Program-made: the position numbers and the translations under genes
Notes under the pieces: generated by a model
What the model was told of the DNA's origin: nothing
Database searches by the model: none
The model's input: the letters and a program-made list of their open reading frames with translations, nothing else
In this document: positions 11,094 to 21,000 of the stretch, one piece after another
Layout of the letters: each line of letters opens with the position of its first letter
How positions within the stretch are numbered: position 1 is the stretch's first letter
Assembly: GCA_002081555.1 (NCBI GenBank)
Contig: MZNV01002190.1
Span: forward strand, 1 to 29,745
Source of the DNA: Protostelium mycophagum
Lineage: Eukaryota; Evosea; Variosea; Protosteliida; Protosteliaceae
Reading direction: 5' to 3'
Length of the DNA: 29,745 nucleotides

Positions 11094-14000
11094 ATGAGGC
11101 CAGATCAGGGCAACTCACACGTTATAGACATCAAACATTCACCCAAAAATGGATCTGCCTCTCCCAGCATTTTTGCCGAGGTGAGACCTCAGGTCGATTA
11201 GATCTGACCCAACTACAGGTTAACAAAGAAGGAGGTTGGAAAGTGAAGAAGATAGAGGTTCCACCTACAGAAAATGCAGACAAGGCGCGGTCACTCATGA
11301 AAGAAATGCCTGTAAGAGATCTCTTTTATGGATCACGCAGTGACCATGATCACAAGCATGATCAATTAAACATTTTGTTTAACATGGACAGCCACCGGAA
11401 CACCCCATGGTACTGGAATTTAAAGACATCAACTACCGTATCACACAGAAGGTGCCAGACCCACCAAAGGAAGAGTCAAGCCTCCAAAAATTCAGAAGGG
11501 TCACCATCGGGCAAAAGGTTTGTGATGATTGATGTTTCACATTTACATTGCATTTTGTTTCACTTGAAGACCGGTTGCTGTACAAAGCCAATACATTCTG
11601 TGGCACATCGCAGCTTCGCAACAGGCACAATAATTCGTGCCAGAAATTTTTCCCCCAATTTTCTGAAAATTAAAAATGTTTCAAATAATGCGGTAATAAC
11701 CGTGAGACTCACGGTAAAGCCACCTCCTCTTTGGAAATGGCATTATTTATACGACATGAGATTTATCATTACAGACACACTCAGTCGACAGACAAATTCT
11801 GAAGAACGTGTCTGGTAGAGTTACCCCCGGCCAATTTCTTGCGATTATGGGACCCACAGGATGGTATGTCTTCGAGCGTAATTCTATTTTTAGACATGAA
11901 TTTCTCCATTAATGTTGGAGTTATTTTATTTGGCGACCTGAGAAGTGCTTCATTGTAGTCTTTGTGCGGTTTGGTACCGCGAAAAGCACGGTATGTAAGC
12001 GTGACATTCTGCAGTGGAAAGACCACACTGCTGGGGATTTTAGCCCGCCGCACCCGGAAGAACGTCACAGGAGAGGTGACACCTGACATATTGACGTCAA
12101 ATTGACACCTGTCAGATAAAAATAAACGGGGTGGAGCCGGATAGAAATTATAAGAGGGCGGTGGCTTATGTGCTGCAGGACGACGTTTTGTTTGCAGATC
12201 TCACAGTGGAGCAGACTCTTTACTACACTGCCAGGTGATTTTTTGTTTGAATTCTCAGCTTATGCGGTTACTTACCGTGGTCTTCACGTTAATGACCGCA
12301 ATCCCGACTGCATTCCAACTTTGCTGGAGAATCTTGAATCTTCTGCGACGCTGACGCTTCAGGCTAAGGTTGCCTTCTTCTTACAGCAATAAAGACAAAT
12401 TGGACCGCGTGAAACTGTTGATGGACGCGCTTGGCCTCACAAAATCTAAAAATACCATCATCGGAGGACCCCTCAAGTGAGTTCCACTCGTTGTAGATCG
12501 GCGACGGAATTTTCCGAGAATTTTTTTGGTGACAGTTGTAGACGGGGGGTGTCAGGGGGCGAAAGAAAGAGGGCGAATATTGCTTTAGAATTGTTAACGA
12601 ACCCTTCTATAATGCTGCTGGACGAGCCGACATCAGGCTTAGTGCGTTCAGACTTTTGGAATATTTCTGACCACATCAGGACACGAGCACAGCGATCAAC
12701 TTGATTCAAATTTTGAAAGGGATGGCCGACGCGGGAATGGCCGTTATCTCCACTATTCATCAACCTTCTTCACAGATGTATTCCCTCTTTGACAAACTCA
12801 TGGTACGTAACGAAATTTCCACGAAATTTCAACTCATCATCTCCCAGTTGTTAGTGGACGGACAGATTATTTATTCTGGAGTTGCCTCTAAAGCAGTGTC
12901 ATACTTTGGCTCACTCGGCCTCGAATGTGAGCAGTACTACAACCCTGCCGATTTCATGAGTAAGCCAAGACATTCTTTTCTAAGAATAGTCCTGAGACGT
13001 CTTTCCGATTTTCCGCGATATCTCACCATGGATCTTCTGACGGTCTACAGTGGGTTTGATTCTGCAAGAAGAGCTAAGGAAAACCAATGATGTAAAGCGA
13101 CAATTGATTGAAGCTTATGCGGAGCGACGCGAGGAGATTCTAAAACAGAAAGTATCTAGCAAAGTCATGACAGAAGAAATGAACGTGAGTTCTCCGTGAA
13201 ATTTCGTCGAAATCTCTGGATGTTAGAGTTGTAGATGGGCTGATGGCGCGTTGTAGATGTTGGAAAAGTTGAGGGAAGAGAAGACAGGGAAGAAAGTGAA
13301 GTCTAAATATCCGACCGGATGGTTTGAACAATTTACAATTCTGTTGAGCCGATCGTTCTTCATGTCTAAAGGACAATACATCAGGTAATTTCTCGGAATA
13401 TTCACAGAGCTGATGACGTCATCAGTTGGGTGCCATTCGTACAGATTTGCATCATCGCGATCTTCACCGGGTGTTTCTGGTTTCATTTGCCCTTGACAGA
13501 GTCACGAATACGCGATAGACAAGGTGCTTTGTTTTTTATCGGACTGTTCACTGGCGGTTTCTTCCCCATGTAAGACGACATCCCACGAAATTTCCCTGAA
13601 ATTTCGCAGGTTGTTGGCGCTGAACAGTTTCCCGCCAGAAAGGGCGGTGATGCAGCGCGAGAGGGCTGAGGGGTCTTACCGTCTTACGGCTTATTTTTTG
13701 GCCAAAGTGATTGCAGAAATTCCATTTATTTTGCTCTTCCCTCTAATCTTTATCTCCATCAGCTACTTTATGGTCCAATTGAGGTGAGATTTCCCGGAAA
13801 TTTCGGAGAGATTTCATGGAGAAATTGACCGTTGTAGATTGTCAGTGGGACACTTTTGGATTTTCGTGGGTTTGGTGATGTGCATATCTCTGTGCTCCAG
13901 CGGTCTCGGCCTTTTGGTCTCTGCGCTTGTAACAGACGTGAAGAGATCTGCAGTCTTTGCCTCAGTAACCTTGCTTCTCATGTATGACGTCATAACCTCC

Positions 14001-14393
14001 CACCTATGACGTCACTGAACTTTTCCAGGAATCTTATCGGAGGGTTTTACGTATCAGTGTCAGACACACCCGGTTTTGTGAGGTGGTTGCAGTACCTTTC
14101 TTTTATCAAATACACATTCGACGTAAGCTTCTTCAATCTACAATGATATCTATAACTCATGATTTCAGGCTGTACAAATCAACGAATTTTCTGGACAGAA
14201 TTTCGAAAATCAGGGAATTTTCAGCTATTACGAGGGGCGTAACCCCATCCCTGGGCAGCTCATTTTAGACAATTCAGCAGACATACTGATCAACTCTATT
14301 TGGGTCAACGTTTTCGTCCTACTCGGATTCGCGGTAGCTTTTCGCCTCTTGGCGTTCATCGCTCTCAAATTCATATATAAATCAAGGGCGTAG
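11094..14393 (+). CDS. ABCG-family (white/brown type) half transporter
   Basis: ATP-driven exporter with the ATPase domain first and the membrane domain second; such proteins work as dimers and move lipids, sterols or drugs. Seventeen exons (first 11094-11180, last 14169-14393, all 16 introns in frame) give 680 residues. Walker A is GPTGCGKTT (residues 128-136), split by a 151-nt intron; the family-typical [16 protein letters not shown] follows; the signature is VSGGERKR (225-232), Walker [13 protein letters not shown] (245-256) and the switch His282 in [14 protein letters not shown] marks the linker. The membrane half starts near residue 422 with [16 protein letters not shown] and includes [16 protein letters not shown], typical of ABCG. 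All catalytic motifs are intact. The start at 11094 has a good context (CACCATG), but an in-frame ATG at 10971 would lengthen the N-terminus. The substrate cannot be told from sequence. Confidence 0.95.
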
Positions 14394-14754
14394 TGATTTT
14401 CTGGTCTTCTTTGAACAAGGCAAGGAGGTTGAGGCGAAAGAAGGCGATTTTCGGTCGGAGGATGGCAGACTGTAGGGACTCTAATCGGCGATTTTAACTG
14501 GTTTTTCATCACAACAGTTCCAAGAAGGTCTCAAACCGTTTCTGAAGGTAAAATGAGAAGCGATATGTGCACCAGTGACCTCTTTTGGCCTGAAGACATC
14601 CCCCAGAAGCCTTCACTGCCACAAGTCAGTGAATACCCGAAAGAAAAATAACATTGCTCCAGGATGTCAAGCTGGGGTGTCAGACGCAGAACCATAGAAC
14701 CCCTATCACAAATAAGAAAACAGCATCCACATACAGAGCACTGAAATCAGTGAA
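14394..14754. other. Intergenic; nothing recognised
   Basis: Lies between the ABC transporter stop and the next start. No convincing reading frame, RNA or repeat was seen; probably a 3' UTR followed by a promoter. Confidence 0.5.
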
Positions 14755-15341
14755 ATGGACGTTCGGAACATCATTGTGATCCTCAGCATCTGCTGCCTCG
14801 CTCGCGTCTTAGCTGGTGATCATTTATCAAGTTAGGCACAAGATCTGAATGCATTCTTTCAGATGATGCGGGACGACCCTTTTATGCAGTGGTGGTTATG
14901 CAAGGCAAAGACAGATCTGCATTTTTCCAGGCAAATGCAGCCGACACGATACAGGCGTATTTCCTGGGCCGACCAACCACCATTCTAAATTACGACGGCA
15001 GCGTTTATGAAGACATTGTCATCAACTATTCAATCCAGATCGGGATCAATGGAGAATCGATCACAGACGCCCTCACCTTGATCCAACCACGAGTGGATAA
15101 CTGGGTCGGCGGTTCTTTTGCAGTGCCCTGGCGGAGCCCCAACATTACATACACAGTTCTCGCCAGCAGGTCCCAGCCCATCAGCACTGTTTCAGACAGA
15201 AAAATTCTGAGCGAAAATGCCACCACCACAGTCTCCACACAAAATGAAGAGTTTTCTGTCACATCATTGAAGGGGAGTGGTTCGAGGATCTCATCATCAA
15301 TCTTATTGATGGGGCTCCTTATCGGGCTTTTATGTACATGA
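14755..15341 (+). CDS. Secreted, probably membrane-anchored protein
   Basis: Two exons, 14755-14815 and 14863-15341, give 179 residues. A signal peptide (MDVRNIIVILSICCLARVLA) precedes a globular region with several Asn-X-Ser/Thr glycosylation sites (INYS, PNIT, ENATT). The protein ends in a hydrophobic run (ISSSILLMGLLIGLLCT) right at the C-terminus, after a small-residue patch (SLKGSGS), which is the pattern of a GPI-anchor signal. No enzyme motif or named family was recognised; a cell-surface role is inferred from the two end signals only. Confidence 0.75.
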
Positions 15342-15558
15342 TAAAGATGATTAAAAGTTCACTTCACATTCATACGAGCGACGTCGAACTCATGTTCTTG
15401 TAAACTCATTCTGTTGATCTTCGATGATGAAGGTTTGTCGGAAATAGCTTTGGGGTGAAACCAAAAGACCTTCACGCTCGGTGACTTTCTGGTGTCAAAA
15501 TGACATTCTTGGAATCCGATTTCTCCGACAAAACTATAAAACCATCGGATCACAGGAC

Positions 15559-17081
15559 ATGAGTACCACCATACTCTTTATTGGCATTGGTGCAGGAGTG
15601 ATCTTAGGCATTTACCTCTACCTGCTGAAGAAGAAATTAGACGGCCCTAATGACTCTAATGTGCCAAGTAGACCATGCCCGACACCCGCAGAATTAGATG
15701 CAGTCGATTACAAGAACATAGACATGACCAAAGTTATACCTCCCAAGACTGGACTGAACTACATCGTAACTGGGGGTAGTGGTGCGCTTGGATCATCAAT
15801 CATCGACCTGCTTCTGTTAAGAGGAGAAGAGAACATCAGGAGTCTGGACGTAACTCCAGGAGGCGACGCCAACCTTTCGAAGGTTGAATTCATCAAGATC
15901 GATCTAACGGACAAGAAATCAACAGAGGAAGCCACCACGAAGCCCTTCAAAAACGGAAAACAGGTTGATGTCATCTTCCACACCGCTGCCGTTCTCATTT
16001 GGTGGGAGAGAGGAGAACGCTTGTATGACCTCAGCCGCCGTATTAATGTTGGAGGTTTGATCGGAGGGGGACAAATGTATTGGGCGCTGACCTCTACAGG
16101 GACACAGAATGTGGTAGATGCAGCTCTCGCCTCTCATGCTGAGATGGTTGTGGGAACAAGCTCTGGCATCGTATCCATCCCATTTCACAATCTCCTTAAC
16201 GTGTTCTCGAAGAGGGAGTACAGGATTGATGACTCGAGTGAATACCCAGAGCCGGTGATGCCGTCCGTCTATGTCAGATCAAAGAGGGCAGCTGAGCAGG
16301 TGTTAAGACAGGCACACGAGAAGGACGGACGCCTCCAGACCGTAGCCATCAGAGCTGCTATGTAAGCATCCCCCCTTAGAAGTTTTTCTCCACATCAACA
16401 TGGCCTTAAAGACAACAGGGGAGTGCGCAGCCCCAAAGGATTCAATCTTGATCTCATGCAAAGAATCACACAGGACCCCACACATCAAGAACTCGCCAGC
16501 GATTACTCCCAGTCTTACATCTGCGTACAAGATCTTGCCGCTTCGCACCTCTGTGCAGAGGAAGCATTACGAAAGAAGGTGCCTGGAGTTGGTGGTGGCT
16601 CCTTCTTAGTAACTGGAAAAGATGGACAGACGCCGATGTCTTCTAATGAAACCAGAAAAGTCTGGCATGTGAGTTCATCTTTCAGAGAAATTTCACTGAA
16701 TATTCCCAGCACTTTCTTGGAAAAGGCAGCGTAAAATTCGAGAAGCACAATAATCTGGTGGTGTTCATCGTGGCTCATTGTGTGGAAAAATTGCTCTCTT
16801 TCTGCAGCCTCTTTAATTACAAGCCAAAACTGGGTGAGATTGGCAAAAACCAACCTGCTCTCTGGGATGTTGTACGTAATTCTAACTCATCTACAACCTT
16901 CTTCACCGTGCTGGGATTCAAGCCAGACCATGACGTCATCTTAGTATGTACTGACATCTGGTAGATCGCAACGGATGTTGTCGTTGATGATTCTCGCGCG
17001 AGGAAGATGTTGAACTATAAGCCCCAATGGACTTCTGAGCAGACAATCAAGTGGTGTGTTGACGTCTTCAACGGACAGTAG
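15559..17081 (+). CDS. Membrane-anchored 3beta-HSD / sterol dehydrogenase-like enzyme
   Basis: Extended short-chain dehydrogenase of the 3beta-hydroxysteroid dehydrogenase group, NAD(P)-dependent, probably acting on sterols at the ER. Exons 15559-16054, 16100-16361, 16419-16668, 16710-16871 and 16965-17081; 428 residues. An N-terminal membrane helix (TTILFIGIGAGVILGIYLYLL) is followed by a Rossmann start, VTGGSGALG (about 70-78), a cofactor-selecting Asp (RSLDVT), HTAA, NVGGTQNVVDAA, the catalytic pair Tyr223 and Lys227 in YVRSK, and a C-terminal PQWTSEQTIKWCVDV typical of these reductases. The first intron (45 nt) is a multiple of three without a stop, so retention would add 15 residues between NVG and GTQN. 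NSDHL/ERG26-like sterol-4-carboxylate dehydrogenase is one candidate. AATAAA sits at 17084, three bases after the stop. Intron 16872-16964 may hide a tiny exon. Confidence 0.85.
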
Positions 17082-17186
17082 AAATAAATTCTCAGTGCTT
17101 CAGATCTGATAAATCAAGAAAAAGATTTCTTTATGCACTACAACAGACGAATTTTCGAAGTACAATTCAGTCATTGTTAGAATGAA

Positions 17187-17233
17187 GGGGATGTCTGATG
17201 TCAATGAATTTTTTCTTGTCAGCAGACATCCCC
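17187..17233. repeat. Inverted repeat GGGGATGTCTG ... CAGACATCCCC
   Basis: Perfect 11-base arms at 17187-17197 and 17223-17233, separated by 25 bases. It lies in the 254-base gap between the dehydrogenase and the next gene, 100-150 bases before that start codon. The RNA would fold into a stable stem-loop on either strand. It could be a regulatory site, a 3'-end structure, or a short transposon remnant. Confidence 0.7.
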
Positions 17234-17335
17234 GCGGGTAATCAACTTGAGATTATGTGTAGAAGACGAGGGCTTTCGCGTTAAGACGACTTCCAAGGTT
17301 TGGTGACCGGTTCACCCAAAAAAATCTTGGACAAG

Positions 17336-17891
17336 ATGAGCAAGGTCGCCCTCCTCCTCCTTATCTGCGTTGCTGCTGCTTCTGCTGTCTCTATAACTGT
17401 CATCAACCAGGTCCGCTCTGGAGCAACCACCTTGACCATCTTCGACGCCAACAACTGGCAGAGAGGAGGAGACAATCTGCCCTCTGGTGAGTCTTTGTCA
17501 TCCTGGCTGATGCAAACATCTGACTTGCTCAGGTCAATCAAGAACCTACCAACTTCCCCCCACGGGTCTTGGAATTCAAGAGGTGCTTCATTATCTTGGA
17601 CGAGTACATGCTTTCAGTCAAAGCCATACTTGAATGTCAACGGATTCAAATCAATTCGCACATTGACATCATTTTGAACATCGACAGAATGGAATGTACC
17701 GCCGCTCCAGCAACCCCAACAACTGCCAGGACCCCGATAACGCCGGCATGCAGATCACTTACCCCTCCTCCAACTGCAACCAGCCCAGCTTTTCCCCTGC
17801 CATCTTCTGCCCCGTGAAGAACACCTGGGAAGTGGTGAACGTTCACTCTCAGGGACAGTGGCCCAACTGCCAGGTCTACGTCAGCAGATAA
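17336..17891 (+). CDS. Small secreted protein, family unknown
   Basis: Exons 17336-17486, 17533-17582 and 17688-17891 give 134 residues in frame. A signal peptide (MSKVALLLLICVAAASAV) leads into a compact region, VSITVINQVRSGATTLTIFD, which looks like beta strands. The second half is rich in Asn, Pro and Cys (four Cys: NNCQD, SNCNQ, IFCPV, PNCQV), consistent with disulfide bonding outside the cell. The exon codon choice is strongly C-ending (for example AACAACTGCCAGGACCCC), unlike most neighbours, which suggests a highly expressed gene. No named family was recognised. Confidence 0.8.
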
Positions 17892-18037
17892 ATGTTGCTC
17901 TATAAATAGACGCACTCCACGAATGGAGTTATGTGAAGTGTTTTTTTGAAAAGCAAATGAACAATAATAAAATTTCACCACACTTTGCAGATAAAGAGGT
18001 CACAAAGGTCACAATATAAATGCTCAACACAAATGAT

Positions 18038-21000
18038 TTATTTGTAGCTGTATCTTCTTCCAGGGCAGACGGTGGTCAGGCTCAATTCTTTGCTGAAGTT
18101 CGCAATGATGGCCTCAAGGGAATCAAATTGCCCGTTTAAAAACGTGAACCTCCCGTTCTTTGCCGTGATGACGTGGCGCTCCACGCCAGCTTTGCTCTTG
18201 GCACAAATCAAGACCTGGAGAAGAGTCAGTTAAGCATGAGAGGTTGTCAGTACCTGGAAGGGGTCGTTGGGGTTTAATGCCAACATCCATGTCCCTACAG
18301 AGTGGGGAAATAGTAACCTATCACACTCATCTACAACGAGGTCAATTTACGTTTTCGGTGAAATGATGAAAGATGTAATGAAGTAAATTACGTAAAATCT
18401 ATTTTTGAGATATATCACAAGAATGCGTGTACACGTGATGACGTCATACCTGGTCTCAAATTTCCTTGGAACCAAGAATAGCCGAGGAGGGAGGCCGCCT
18501 TCTCCGGCATCTCCTTATCATACCCCAGCACCGCCACCACCTGAAATTTCTCAGAAAAATATTTTCGCCGTCTACAACGCACCTGAGCGAATTTTTCTAT
18601 GGTGACGAGACCTCTGTTGTCTGAAAGTAAAATCTGAAGTTGTGCCACTTTAGAGGGGTCTTGGCTCAAACCCAAGTCGGGCATTAATTTCTCGGAAAAT
18701 TCTTGCCACGGCAAAGCTTCCTGTTGAGACATTGAGACTTTGAGACGTCAGAACGACATATCAGATACCTTTTCGAGGAAATTTCCTGACCACAGGGCGG
18801 AAGCCTTGGGTTCGGGGAGGTGATACTCGATCTAATATCTGTCAATCTACAACGAGACATTTTCAAAGCAACAGAACTCACCAGAATAAACTGAAAAGTG
18901 TCCTCGCTTAAAATCTGCGAAAAAGAGGGCCTTCTATCTGCAGAAAGATCCCAGCATCTGCAGAAATTTCAGTGAAATTTCAGAGGAATGGTGTAAATCT
19001 CATGGAATATTCATGTGACTCACCGTGTGATCAACTTGGCCAGTCTTGGGGGGATTTCTGGCGGGATTTTGGGTCTGGAGTTCTCCAGACAAACGGCGTC
19101 GACCAAATCATCAAAACTCTCAAAAGCATTCTGTACAAATCAACTTTTGGCTCCAAAACGTTCCCGAAATTTCATGGAAATATCGAGTTACGTACATCAA
19201 AGGGGATTTCTCCGGTGAAAATTTCGTATAGGGTAATACCGTATGAGTATATATCTGTCTTTTCGGTATACGGTTTCTCCAACAACATTTCCGGACTCAT
19301 CCATCTACAATGATCAGAACTTTCCATGAAAATTCTGTACGTACAGAGGTGTTCCGCGACCACCGGTCGTGTGTTTGACAGCTGACATACCGAAATCTGA
19401 CACTTTGACAGTTTTGAAGTAGTCGACGAGCAGATTCGCCGCCTTCACGTCCAAGTGTAGAAATGGGGGCTTCATGCAATGCAGCCAGTTGATGCCTAAT
19501 GCTGTTCTATTTTTAGCACCTCAATACATTTTTCCGGTGTTTTTGAGGCTCTGCCGAAATATTTTTATTCAAGGCAGACTGGTCTTGACACAATTTTCAC
19601 CGTGTTTCAGTCCGTTCACACGGGAGAACCGTAGTCTCCAATGGCCAGACATCTGGCATTCAGAGGAAAAGTAGATGACAAAGTCGCGAAAACCGGTCTG
19701 CCTTATTTCAAGCAGATTCTGCTGTTGTAAAGATTTGAAATCCGGCTTTGCCGCAAGTACAAAGTTCGAATCTTCACATGATGAATAGCGTGGAAATATT
19801 GTCCATCTACAACGATGTAAATTCTCACCAGTGTCCCTGGCCCACACCAATTTTTGTTTGAAAGTAGGAGGGTTGACTTTGTCCTTCAACATCTTGTCGA
19901 TGGAGCTGTGGGCGATCTCCGTGACAATCATCAAATTTCCTGGTTGTGTACAAGCACCCATGAATAAGAGGATATTGGGGTGTCGAAGTCCACTACAACG
20001 ATCAGTTTTGGCGGGAAAATTCAGTTTTGAAATTCAAAAATTCTGATGGGATAGCATGCGTAAAAATTCTGGGAAATTTCGAGATTGAGACCTCATGACT
20101 TGGACTTCTTCTCTGAAGGAGTCGAGTGATTGTTGATCTATCTCTTGTACAATTAATTTTTTCACCGCCACTTCCTTTCCGTACAACTACAACGAGTCAG
20201 AATCGAAAATGAAACACAAAATTTATTTTTTGCAAAAAAATAACAAGGAATGTCGTTGTAGATGGCCTCACCTTGCCGCGGAAGACTTGTCCAAAAGCGC
20301 CCTCTCCAATTAATTGGCCCATCATAACGTCCTTGGGGTCTATTTCTGTCGCATTGAATTGAGACAAGGAGATGGAACCCCTGTGGGGACGATTTGCGGG
20401 GTTTACAGTCAATCTACAACGCGAATTTCAGTGATTTTCTACGAGACTTTCCAGAAGATTATTTTCATTCGAATCAGCCCAACCAAAATGGCGGGAAATT
20501 TAAAAATCTGTGAAATCTCGAAGGAAAATGATTTGGCGAAAACTCACATCGGGGGTGGCAATTCAGCCGTTGCAGCGGCGGCTGCAGTAGCAGCTGCAGC
20601 CGCAGCCGCAGCAGCTGCCACCGCGGCAGCCTCGTTGTCATCTTTTTGCTTCTTTATCTGTTGTTCGTAATCAGCTCTTCTCTTTCTCTCTTTGTCGAGC
20701 TCTTCCTTCATGGCTTGTTCTTTCGCTTCGAATTCCTGGAAATACGTCACTTTCGGGATCTACAACGCAGATTTTTGTTGATTTTTTTGAATTTTGTTGT
20801 TGTAGATCGTTTTATACCAATGAAAATGAGATATTGTATTATTGAAATAAATATAATGAATAATTTTACCCTTCTGGCAGCTTCTTGTTCTTCTTTCTTG
20901 TGCTTCTCCCATTCCTGTTGGCTTGTTTCAAGTTGAATCCGGAGTTTCTCCTGTAACTCCGCCGTGGTCTTGTCCATCTCTTGTTTGATACGTAACTGGA

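Noticed and set aside
11054-11818. 254-codon plus-strand open frame
   Set aside because: It crosses several clear splice sites of the ABC transporter gene and carries its protein only in part; the middle and end are intron or wrong-frame translation.
15481-15558. N-terminal extension of the dehydrogenase from 15481
   Set aside because: The extension is polar and would bury the membrane helix; the ATG at 15559 places the helix at the N-terminus as expected.
20566-20632. Plus-strand poly-Ala open frame as a gene
   Set aside because: The repeat reads as Ala in both directions; the minus strand fits the kinase exon with in-frame splice sites on both sides.
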